A stretch of DNA of 5,490 bases, from the NCBI GenBank assembly GCA_023412515.1, contig JAEYNO010000165.1:1-5490 (forward strand), written 5' to 3'. This stretch comes from Actinomycetes bacterium. Its GTDB lineage: Bacteria; Actinomycetota; Actinomycetes; Actinomycetales; Cellulomonadaceae. The position numbers and the translations under genes are program-made. Shown here in pieces: positions 1-5,454 of the stretch (the first letter of the stretch is position 1; each line of letters begins with the position of its first letter). The notes below the pieces were generated by a model, which searched no databases, had not been told where the DNA came from, and was given only the letters and a program-made list of their open reading frames with translations.

Positions 1-399
1 CGCGACGTCCTCGTCGCGCTGCGGGCCGACCTCGACGTGGTGGTCGACGCGCTCGACCGCGCGGCCGGGGCGAGCGGCCCCGAGGACGTCGAGCTCGGGG
101 CGCTCGCGACGATCGCGCGCACGATCGCCGAGGGCAACACGGGCGCCGCGCGCATCCCCGGCAAGCACGGCGGTGCGCACAAGCAGTACGCCGTGGTGTC
201 GGTCCTCGTGCCCGACGCGCCCGGCGAGCTCGCGCGCCTGCTGGGCGACGTCGGGGCCGCGGGCGTCAACCTGGAGGACCTGCAGCTCGAGCACGCGGCG
301 GGCCGCGCCGTCGGCATGGCGGCGATCTCGGTCGTGCCCGCGCGCGCCGAGCACCTGGAGTCCGAGCTGACCGCTCGGGGATGGAGGCTGGTGAGTTGA
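1..399 (+). CDS. tyrA: Prephenate dehydrogenase, C-terminal part (ACT domain), 5' truncated by window edge
   Basis: Prephenate dehydrogenase oxidatively decarboxylates prephenate to 4-hydroxyphenylpyruvate with NAD+, in the cytosolic tyrosine pathway. Only the last 132 residues are present; the reading frame is open from base 1, so the NAD-binding domain lies outside the window. What is visible is the end of the helical dehydrogenase domain, then the stretch GNTGAARIPGKHGG (about residues 45-58), then an ACT-type regulatory domain from about residue 63 (YAVVSVLVPDAPGELARLL, followed by GVNLEDLQLEH). The GN-x-G-x-ARIPGKHGG plus ACT arrangement is, from family knowledge, typical of actinobacterial TyrA, where the ACT domain is expected to bind an aromatic amino acid for feedback control. 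The GTG at 37 is an internal Val codon, not a start. The TGA stop at 397-399 overlaps the probable cmk start, suggesting translational coupling. A different ACT-containing enzyme is possible but less likely given the cmk neighbour. Confidence 0.88.
   Translation, partial: RDVLVALRADLDVVVDALDRAAGASGPEDVELGALATIARTIAEGNTGAARIPGKHGGAHKQYAVVSVLVPDAPGELARLLGDVGAAGVNLEDLQLEHAAGRAVGMAAISVVPARAEHLESELTARGWRLVS
383..387 (+). promoter_or_regulatory. Ribosome binding site favouring a TTG start for cmk
   Basis: GGAGG lies inside the last codons of tyrA, 8 bases before the TTG at 396-398. The alternative ATG at 381 has no purine-rich Shine-Dalgarno at the usual distance (upstream is CCGCTCGGGG), and the GGAGG would then fall within its own coding sequence. 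This favours the TTG start. Confidence 0.6.
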
Positions 400-1100
400 G
401 CATCGTCGTGGCGATCGACGGGCCGTCGGGGTCGGGCAAGTCGAGCGTGTCCCGCCGGGTCGCGCAGCGGCTCGGGCTCGCGTACCTGGACACCGGGGCC
501 ATGTACCGCGCGGCGACGTGGTGGGCGGTGCACGAGGGCGTCGACCTCGCGGACACCGACGCCGTCGCGGCCCTGGTGCGCGACATGGTGCTCGTCATGG
601 TCGTCGACCCGCGTGCCCCCGAGGTGTGGGTCGGCGGGATCGACGTCACGGCCGCGATCCGCGAGACGGCGGTCTCGACGGCCGTCAGCGCGGTCGCGAC
701 GAACCTCGACGTGCGCGCCGAGCTCGCGCGCCGGCAGCGCGCCGAGATCGCCTTCCAGTGCGAGCCCGGCTCGTGGGCCGACGGTCGAGGGATCGTGGCC
801 GAGGGTCGCGACATCACGACCGTCATCGCGCCCGACGCGGACGTGCGCCTGCTGCTCACCGCGAGCGAGGAGGCGCGTCTCGCGCGTCGTGCGCGCGAGG
901 TGCACGGCTCGGACGACGCCGCGGCCGTCGAGGCGACGCGCGACCAGGTCGTGCGGCGCGACGCCGACGACTCCGCGGTCGCGCAGTTCCGCACGGCCGC
1001 CGACGGCGTCGTCACGGTCGACTCCTCGACGCTCGACCTCGACCAGACCGTCGACGCGGTGCTCGGGGTCGTCGAGCGCACGCTGGCCGCGCGGGGCTGA
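396..1100 (+). CDS. cmk: Cytidylate kinase (CMP/dCMP kinase)
   Basis: Cytosolic nucleoside monophosphate kinase that phosphorylates CMP and dCMP to the diphosphates using ATP. From the TTG at 396 the protein is 234 residues, close to the usual 220-230. Visible motifs: P-loop GPSGSGKSS (residues 9-17) after the beta strand IVVAID; YLDTGAMYRAAT (30-41), the NMP-binding signature of bacterial Cmk; EGRDITT (136-142), matching the conserved GRD motif; and RDADDS (188-193), matching the family's RD-x-x-DS segment in the lid/NMP region. All expected catalytic motifs are present. The TTG start is chosen because of the GGAGG at 383-387 and the TTGA stop-start overlap with tyrA. An in-frame ATG at 381 would add five residues (MEAGE) and remains possible. 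It is followed after one base by the acyltransferase gene, so the two are almost certainly one operon. Confidence 0.96.
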   Translation: MSIVVAIDGPSGSGKSSVSRRVAQRLGLAYLDTGAMYRAATWWAVHEGVDLADTDAVAALVRDMVLVMVVDPRAPEVWVGGIDVTAAIRETAVSTAVSAVATNLDVRAELARRQRAEIAFQCEPGSWADGRGIVAEGRDITTVIAPDADVRLLLTASEEARLARRAREVHGSDDAAAVEATRDQVVRRDADDSAVAQFRTAADGVVTVDSSTLDLDQTVDAVLGVVERTLAARG

Positions 1101-1101
1101 C

Positions 1102-1782
1102 GTGGCGGACGCGCCGCACGTGCCGTCGGCCGCCGGGCCCGCGTGGGCCCGGTGGGTCGGGCGGTTCCTCGCGCGCGTCGTGTGGGACACGCACGTCACC
1201 GGCGCCGAGCGTGTGCCGCGCACGGGGCCGGTCGTGCTCGCGGCCAACCACGTGACGCTGCTGGACGGCCCGCTGCTCATCGGCGTCGCGCCGCGGCCCC
1301 TGCACATCCTCGTGAAGCAGGAGATGTTCCACGGGCCGGTCGGGGTCGTGCTGCGCGCCGCCGGGCAGATCCCCGTGGACCGCGCGATGGGGCGGCCCGC
1401 GCTGCAGGCCGGGCTCGGCGTGCTGCGGCGCGGCGGTGCCGTCGGGATCTTCCCCGAGGGCACGCGCGGCCGCGGCACGGCGGAGCAGGTGCGGGCCGGC
1501 GCGGCGTGGCTCGCGGTGCACGGCGGTGCGCCGGTCGTGCCGGTCGCGATCCTCGGGACACGGCTCACGGGGGAGTCGGTGCGCGGGCTGCCGCCGCTGC
1601 GGCGCGACGTGCACGTCGCGATCGGCGACCCCGTCGACGTCGCCGGCGAGGGGCTGTCGCGGCGTGAGGCGATCGACCGCGCGGGCCGGCTCGTGCAGGC
1701 CGCGATGAGCGAGCTCGTCGTCGCGGCGCAGCGGCGCACGGGCGTCCCGCTGCCCGCAGACGACCCCCGCTCGACCGCCTGA
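1102..1782 (+). CDS. plsC: 1-acyl-sn-glycerol-3-phosphate acyltransferase (PlsC/LPLAT family)
   Basis: Predicted to transfer an acyl chain to the sn-2 position of lysophosphatidic acid, giving phosphatidic acid at the inner face of the membrane. The 226-residue protein carries the family blocks in order: NHVTLLD (residues 49-55), the catalytic H-x4-D with His50 and Asp55; GQIPVDR (88-94); FPEGTR (117-122), the glycerol-phosphate binding motif; and VPVAI near residue 147. No clear transmembrane helix is seen. The N-terminal segment WARWVGRFLARVVW (15-28) is amphipathic and could sit on the membrane. The GTG at 1102 begins one base after the cmk stop, and its Shine-Dalgarno is weak (GGGG at 1093-1096), so translation is probably coupled. 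A later in-frame GTG at 1120 is possible. From family knowledge, a plsC-type gene between cmk and der is common in actinobacteria. The precise acyl donor and acceptor cannot be read from sequence; it may be one of several paralogues. Confidence 0.9.
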   Translation: MADAPHVPSAAGPAWARWVGRFLARVVWDTHVTGAERVPRTGPVVLAANHVTLLDGPLLIGVAPRPLHILVKQEMFHGPVGVVLRAAGQIPVDRAMGRPALQAGLGVLRRGGAVGIFPEGTRGRGTAEQVRAGAAWLAVHGGAPVVPVAILGTRLTGESVRGLPPLRRDVHVAIGDPVDVAGEGLSRREAIDRAGRLVQAAMSELVVAAQRRTGVPLPADDPRSTA

Positions 1783-1786
1783 CCGA

Positions 1787-1802
1787 CGGCCCGTGCGGGC
1801 CG
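1787..1802 (+). terminator. Hairpin after plsC, possible terminator or attenuator
   Basis: CGGCCCG TG CGGGCCG is a perfect 7-bp inverted repeat, starting 5 bases after the plsC stop. As RNA it would fold to a GC-only stem with a short loop. No T-tract follows, so it is not a classical intrinsic terminator. High-GC actinobacteria often use hairpins without U-tracts, but in DNA this GC-rich such stems also occur by chance. It sits just ahead of the possible der promoter. Confidence 0.35.
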
Positions 1803-1836
1803 CGCCGGGGCGCGTGTCGGTGCCGGGGCGCGCGAC

Positions 1837-1852
1837 GGGGGAGAATGGGGGC
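1837..1852 (+). promoter_or_regulatory. der ribosome binding site and possible leaderless -10 element
   Basis: GGGGGAG at 1837-1843 is a good Shine-Dalgarno, 9 bases before the ATG at 1853, and fixes that ATG as the start rather than the in-frame GTG at 1793. The same stretch contains GAGAAT (1841-1846), which resembles an actinobacterial -10 hexamer (TAnnnT) and ends 6 bases before the ATG. That spacing would put transcription initiation at or next to the start codon. No convincing -35 is visible. Both readings are possible: the site as ribosome binding site is well supported, the promoter is inference. Confidence 0.5.
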
Positions 1853-3385
1853 ATGGAGCAGCCCGACCCGACCCTGACGCGCGTCGACCCGCAGGACGCC
1901 GCCGAGCCGAGCGCGCCGCTCGACGCCGCCGCCCCGCCCGCCGACGACGTCGACGACGAGGCCCGTGAGCGCGCGCTGCGCGCCGGGCTCGAGGAGTACG
2001 AGCTCGAGGACGACGACCTCGCGCTGCTCGAGGGCGAGGGCCTCGACGACGGCGGCGTCGACGTCGAGGCGGCCGCGCCGGTGCTCGCCGTCGTCGGCCG
2101 TCCGAACGTCGGCAAGTCCACGCTCGTCAACCGGATCCTGGGGCGCCGCGAGGCGGTCGTCGAGGACAAGCCGGGTGTCACGCGCGACCGCGTGAGCTAC
2201 CCCGCCGAGTGGTCCGGGCGCCGGTTCACGGTCGTCGACACGGGCGGCTGGGAGGTCGACGTCGCGGGCATCGACAAGCGCGTCGCGCAGCAGGCCGAGG
2301 TCGCGATCGACCTGGCCGACGCCGTGCTGTTCGTCGTCGACGCGACCGTCGGCTCGACCGACACCGACGAGCAGGTCGTGCGCCTGCTGCGCCGCTCGGG
2401 CAAGCCCGTCGTGCTCGTCGCCAACAAGGTCGACGGCCCGGCCGTCGAGGCGGACGCGGCCGCGCTGTGGTCGCTGGGCCTGGGGGAGCCGCACCCGATC
2501 TCGGCGCTGCACGGCCGCGGCACCGGCGACCTGCTCGACGCCGCGATGCGCGCGCTGCCGACCGTGTCGGCGCACGCCGTGCCGCTGCCCGACGGTCCGC
2601 GTCGCGTCGCGCTCGTGGGACGCCCGAACGTCGGCAAGTCCTCGCTCCTCAACAAGGTCGTCGGGTCCGAGCGCGTGGTCGTCGACGACCTCGCGGGCAC
2701 GACCCGCGACCCGGTCGACGAGCTCGTCGCGCTCGGCGGCCGGCCGTGGGTCTTCGTCGACACCGCCGGCATCCGCCGCCGCGTGCACCAGACCACGGGC
2801 GCCGACTTCTACGCGTCGCTGCGCACGCAGGCCGCGATCGAGAAGGCCGAGGTCGCGGTCGTGCTCGTGGACGCGTCGGCGCCCATGACCGAGCAGGACA
2901 TCCGCATCGTGCAGCAGGTCATCGACGCGGGCCGTGCGCTGGTCGTCGCGTACAACAAGTGGGACCTCATGGACGAGGACCGCCGGCCGTTCCTCGAGCG
3001 CGAGATCGAGCAGCAGCTCGTGCAGGTGCAGTGGGCGCCGCGCGTCAACGTCTCGGCGCGCACCGGCTGGCACACCGACCGCCTGGTGCCGGCGCTCGAG
3101 CGGTCGCTCGAGTCGTGGGACACGCGCATCCCGACGGGTCGCCTCAACGCGTTCCTCGGCGAGCTGGTCTCGGCGCACCCGCACCCGCTGCGCGGCGGCA
3201 AGCAGCCCCGCATCCTGTTCGCGACGCAGGCCTCGACGCGTCCGCCGCGGTTCGTCATCTTCGCCAGCGGGTTCCTCGAGGCCGGGTACCGCCGGTTCAT
3301 CGAGCGCCGCCTGCGCGAGACGTTCGGCTTCGAGGGCACGCCCATCACCATCTCGGTGCGGGTGCGCGAGAAGCGCCGCCGGTGA
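1853..3385 (+). CDS. der: Ribosome biogenesis GTPase Der (EngA)
   Basis: Essential GTPase with two tandem G domains that acts in late 50S ribosomal subunit assembly. The product is 510 residues. Residues 1 to about 78 are an acidic, Ala/Pro-rich extension absent from E. coli Der. G domain 1: GRPNVGKS (82-89), DKPGVTRDR, DTGG (129-132), NKVD (191-194), then SALHGRG. G domain 2: GRPNVGKS (256-263), AGTTRDP, DTAG (303-306), NKWD (368-371), SARTG (401-405). The C-terminal ~100 residues form the KH-like domain (RPPRFVIFASG, then GYRRFIERRLRETFGFEGTPI) and end in a basic tail, REKRRR. All nucleotide-binding motifs are intact in both domains. The ATG at 1853 is chosen over the GTG at 1793 because of the Shine-Dalgarno at 1837-1843. 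Der follows cmk and plsC in the same direction, and the membrane protein gene follows after 19 bases. Confidence 0.98.
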   Translation: MEQPDPTLTRVDPQDAAEPSAPLDAAAPPADDVDDEARERALRAGLEEYELEDDDLALLEGEGLDDGGVDVEAAAPVLAVVGRPNVGKSTLVNRILGRREAVVEDKPGVTRDRVSYPAEWSGRRFTVVDTGGWEVDVAGIDKRVAQQAEVAIDLADAVLFVVDATVGSTDTDEQVVRLLRRSGKPVVLVANKVDGPAVEADAAALWSLGLGEPHPISALHGRGTGDLLDAAMRALPTVSAHAVPLPDGPRRVALVGRPNVGKSSLLNKVVGSERVVVDDLAGTTRDPVDELVALGGRPWVFVDTAGIRRRVHQTTGADFYASLRTQAAIEKAEVAVVLVDASAPMTEQDIRIVQQVIDAGRALVVAYNKWDLMDEDRRPFLEREIEQQLVQVQWAPRVNVSARTGWHTDRLVPALERSLESWDTRIPTGRLNAFLGELVSAHPHPLRGGKQPRILFATQASTRPPRFVIFASGFLEAGYRRFIERRLRETFGFEGTPITISVRVREKRRR

Positions 3386-3404
3386 TCGCGCGCGCGGGCA
3401 CGCC

Positions 3405-4457
3405 GTGACCTCGCTGCAGGACGGCGCCGCGCCGCGCCGCGTGACGACGCACGCGCTGCTGCGGCTCGGGCTGCCGCGCGACCCGCGCGCCACGCGGCAC
3501 CTGGGGACGTTCCTCGTCGCGACCGCGGCGACCGTGCTGCTGACGCGCGCGTTCCTCGCGGCGACCGGGTACCCCCAGGTCGGCGGCGACGGTCTGCACA
3601 TCGCGCACGTGCTGTGGGGCGGGCTGCTCATGGCGCTCGCGTTCGTGCTGCTGCTGTCGTTCGCGGGGCCCGCGCTGCGGCCGCTGGGCTCGTTGGTCGG
3701 CGGCGTCGGGTTCGGGCTGTTCGTCGACGAGGTCGGCAAGTTCGTCACGTCCGACAACGACTACTTCTACGAGCCGACGGCCGCGATCGTGTACGCGACG
3801 GTCGTGGGGCTGGGGCTGCTCGCCGAGGCGCTGCACGGGCGGCGCGACCCGGACCCGCGCGAGGAGCTCGCGGGCGCCGTCGACGAGGCGGTCGCGGGGG
3901 TCGTGGGCGGTTTCACGCCGTCGGCGCGGCGCCGGGCCGAGGCGCACCTGCGGCACGCGGGCGACGTGCACGGCGCCGCGCAGGCCCGCGCGCTGGTCGA
4001 CAGCATCGCCGAGGACGACGTCGCGCTGCCCGACCCGGTCGGTGCCGTGTCGTCGTTCGCGGTGCGCGTGCTGCACACCCTGATCAAGGCGCGGTTCGTG
4101 CCGTGGCTGGCCGTGCTCGTGCTGCTCGGCTCGTCGGCGTTCACCGTCGCGCGCGCCGTCACGGGGTGGTGGAGCGGCGACGGCAGCCCGACGTGGGTGC
4201 TGGTCGGCGCGCTCGTCGCCGCGGCGGCCAGCGGCGTGCTGTGCGTGATCGGGCTGCTACGGGTCGGCGGCGACGCGATCGAGGGCTACCTGTGGTTCCG
4301 CCGCGCGGTCATCGTGTCGCTGCTGGTGACGCAGTTCTTCCTGTTCCGGCTCTCGCAGTGGGACGCGTCCTGGGGGCTGCTGGTCGACCTGCTCGTGCTG
4401 GGCCTCGTGGCCGCGGAGCTCGACGCGCTGCGGCGGCGGGCGGAGGGCGAGGGCTGA
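3405..4457 (+). CDS. Polytopic membrane protein of unknown function with DEVGKF/DNDYFYEP signature
   Basis: I do not recognise a characterised function. From the GTG at 3405 the product is 350 residues. Probable membrane segments: about 34-54, 66-87, 94-107 (short, Gly-rich, possibly re-entrant) and 123-143; then a charged, helical, probably cytoplasmic region 144-228; then about 230-250, 263-284, 300-315 and 323-340. The N-terminal half holds the most distinctive sequence: HIAHVLWGG (65-73), GGVGFGLFVDEVGKF (99-113) and SDNDYFYEP (116-124), rich in His, Asp, Glu, Lys and Tyr near the membrane. I recall similar segments in actinobacterial hypothetical proteins, but cannot name a family. No signal peptide is evident and the last residues are charged (LRRRAEGEG). 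The start is uncertain: no good Shine-Dalgarno precedes GTG 3405, and an in-frame GTG at 3441 would shorten the N-terminus by 12 residues. The 19-base gap after der suggests co-transcription. The reading frame is real by its coherent hydrophobic pattern. Confidence 0.85.
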   Translation: MTSLQDGAAPRRVTTHALLRLGLPRDPRATRHLGTFLVATAATVLLTRAFLAATGYPQVGGDGLHIAHVLWGGLLMALAFVLLLSFAGPALRPLGSLVGGVGFGLFVDEVGKFVTSDNDYFYEPTAAIVYATVVGLGLLAEALHGRRDPDPREELAGAVDEAVAGVVGGFTPSARRRAEAHLRHAGDVHGAAQARALVDSIAEDDVALPDPVGAVSSFAVRVLHTLIKARFVPWLAVLVLLGSSAFTVARAVTGWWSGDGSPTWVLVGALVAAAASGVLCVIGLLRVGGDAIEGYLWFRRAVIVSLLVTQFFLFRLSQWDASWGLLVDLLVLGLVAAELDALRRRAEGEG

Positions 4458-4470
4458 CGCGCGCCGGGGT

Positions 4471-4496
4471 CGCGGGCTCCGGACCGGAGCGGCGCG
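4471..4496 (+). terminator. Candidate terminator hairpin after the membrane protein gene
   Basis: GCTCCGG A CCGGAGC (4476-4490) is a perfect 7-bp inverted repeat around one base, flanked by CGCG on both sides (4471-4474 and 4493-4496) that could extend the stem past a small internal loop. It begins 14 bases after the stop codon at 4455-4457. There is no T-tract, so it is a U-less hairpin at best. Its position at the end of the tyrA-to-membrane-protein run makes a terminator role reasonable. Confidence 0.45.
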
Positions 4497-4688
4497 GGCC
4501 CAGGTCGACGGCACCTGCCGTGGCGCGTGGGTCCGCGGGGGTGCCGGACGGGTGCGTGGCCCGCGGCGTGCGCGGCGTTGCGGCGGCTGGACGGCCGGAA
4601 CGCCGCACGGTCAGGGCGACGCCGGCACTTCGCGACGCGTGCACGTCGTGTCGGCACGCGGCCTGGGGCGGCGCCGTCTCAGCCGATG

Positions 4689-4701
4689 GTCATCCCATGA
4701 C
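4689..4701. repeat. Short inverted repeat upstream of gntR
   Basis: GTCAT CCC ATGAC, a 5-bp inverted repeat with a 3-base centre, lies about 28 bp (centre to centre) upstream of the large gntR operator palindrome. ATGAC partly resembles the ATG-containing operator sequence. It could be a secondary site or promoter-associated element, but it is short enough to be chance. Confidence 0.3.
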
Positions 4702-4707
4702 TGCCGC

Positions 4708-4738
4708 GCGACATGCATGCATGATGCATGCATGTCGC
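4708..4738. promoter_or_regulatory. Perfect 31-bp palindrome with tandem 11-bp repeats, probable gntR autoregulatory operator
   Basis: The two arms are GCGACATGCATGCAT (4708-4722) and ATGCATGCATGTCGC (4724-4738) around a single G at 4723: a perfect 15+1+15 inverted repeat. The same DNA is also a perfect tandem direct repeat of ATGCATGCATG (4713-4723 and 4724-4734), with a period of 11 bp, about one helical turn. Each copy contains the self-palindromic decamer ATGCATGCAT. This could present two adjacent dimer sites on the same face of the DNA. It is an AT-richer island in very GC-rich sequence and covers the start codon of the GntR-family gene. GntR/FCD regulators commonly bind short palindromes at their own promoters, so autoregulation is a natural inference. 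Confidence 0.75.
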
Positions 4739-5454
4739 CTCGACCGTCCGCCCCACCCGCGTCCGCCGCCGACACCGCCTACCGGTACGTCAAGGACGCG
4801 CTGCTCGGCGGTCGGCACCCCGGCGGCACGATGCTCAGCGAGGTCGACGTCGCCGCCGAGCTCGGCGTGAGCCGCACGCCCGTGCGCGAGGCGTTCCTGC
4901 GGCTGGCCGCCGAGGGGTGGCTCCGGCTGTTCCCCAAGCGCGGGGCGCTCGTCGTGCCCGCCGCGCCCGGCGAGGCGCAGGACGTGCTCGACGCGCGTCT
5001 GCTGCTCGAGGCGCACGCGGTCGAGCAGGTGCTCGCCGGGCCGCCGCACGTGCGCGAGGAGCTCGTCGCCAGGCTGCGCGAGCTCGTCGCCCGGCAGCGT
5101 GCGACGCTCGACGGCACCCGCGACCACCGCGCCGGACGTGACGACGCGGGCCCGGCCGACGGTGCCGACCTCGACGCCTACGCCGACCTCGACGCGGCGT
5201 TCCACCACGCGATCGTCGCGGCGGGCGGCAACGCCGTGCTCACCCAGGTCGCCGGGACGCTGCGCGAGCGGCAGAGCCGCATGGTGGCGCTCTCGGTCGG
5301 CCGGTCCACAGAGCGTGCCGCGACGTTCGTCGACGGGCACGACGCGCTCGTCGACGCGATCACCGACGGCGACGCGGCCGGCTTCCGCGCGCGGCTCGCG
5401 GCGCACGTGCACGACGCGCACGGCGGCCTCGGGCGGCCCGGGGGTGAGCGGTGA
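4732..5454 (+). CDS. GntR-family transcriptional regulator, FCD (FadR-like) subfamily
   Basis: DNA-binding regulator of 240 residues. The N-terminal winged helix-turn-helix spans about residues 15-78, with LSEVDVAAELGVSRTPVREAFLRL (from 35) as the family's recognition core and FPKRGALVV as the wing. The C-terminal helical FCD domain has the pattern expected for metal and ligand binding: Asp154 and His158 in DAAFH, His203 in GHDALVDAI, and His225 (or His227) in AHVHD. Such domains usually sense small organic acids or sugar acids; the ligand here cannot be read from sequence. A polar, Asp/Arg/Gly-rich stretch at about 125-147 looks like an extra loop. The start is ambiguous: ATG 4732 gives MSPRPS, while in-frame ATG 4717 would add MHDAC encoded by the palindrome. 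Neither has a Shine-Dalgarno, so a leaderless or palindrome-overlapping start is likely. The 3' end overlaps the next gene by four bases (GTGA), suggesting that gene is a coupled target. Confidence 0.93.
   Translation: MSPRPSAPPASAADTAYRYVKDALLGGRHPGGTMLSEVDVAAELGVSRTPVREAFLRLAAEGWLRLFPKRGALVVPAAPGEAQDVLDARLLLEAHAVEQVLAGPPHVREELVARLRELVARQRATLDGTRDHRAGRDDAGPADGADLDAYADLDAAFHHAIVAAGGNAVLTQVAGTLRERQSRMVALSVGRSTERAATFVDGHDALVDAITDGDAAGFRARLAAHVHDAHGGLGRPGGER
5440..5448 (+). promoter_or_regulatory. Ribosome binding site for the gene starting at 5451
   Basis: A purine-rich GGGGGTGAG lies within the last codons of the GntR gene, immediately upstream of GTG 5451. The spacing is short, but together with the GTGA overlap it supports translation of a downstream gene. 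Confidence 0.4.

Larger units (their letters stand above)
4458..4707. other. Non-coding spacer between membrane protein gene and gntR
   Basis: About 250 bases with no convincing gene. The gntR frame stays open upstream to 4552, but its translation there (Arg/Gly-rich) looks like random GC-rich sequence and joins the operator palindrome, so I do not extend the gene. I see no tRNA cloverleaf. Besides the hairpin at 4471-4496 there is a 6-bp inverted repeat GCGGCG/CGCCGC (4580-4585 with 4601-4606, 15-base loop) and a small inverted repeat GTCAT-CCC-ATGAC at 4689-4701. The last 30 or so bases are noticeably less GC-rich than the rest, as expected for a promoter region. Confidence 0.6.

Noticed and set aside
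266..1081. 271-codon - strand frame opposite cmk
   Set aside because: Antisense shadow of cmk; Ser/Thr/Arg-rich translation with no domain signature.
2209..3408. Long + strand frame inside der
   Set aside because: It is an Arg/Gly/Ala-rich out-of-frame shadow of Der with no motifs or ribosome binding site.
1565..3757. A 730-codon open frame on the - strand across plsC, der and the membrane protein gene
   Set aside because: It lies antisense to der and its neighbours, whose motifs are unmistakable. Its translation is Arg/Asp/His/Val-rich with no recognisable domain, as expected of an antisense frame in very GC-rich DNA.
4638..4645. CGTGCACG palindrome in the spacer before gntR
   Set aside because: Only 8 bp, composed of dinucleotides very common in this genome, and unrelated to the main operator sequence.
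4458..4700. Possible tRNA or small RNA gene in the spacer
   Set aside because: I could not find a T-loop GGTTCGAATCC-like segment or a coherent cloverleaf; only GC-rich hairpins are visible.
4552..4731. N-terminal extension of the GntR regulator to ATG 4552
   Set aside because: The added 60 residues are low-complexity Arg/Gly-rich sequence, would translate through the operator palindrome, and precede the normal beginning of a GntR DNA-binding domain.
4713..4734. ATGC tetranucleotide repeat acting as a phase-variable microsatellite at the gntR start
   Set aside because: Each run has fewer than three full units, too few for frequent slippage, and a start at ATG 4732 would stay in frame whatever the repeat number. 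The palindrome symmetry fits an operator better.
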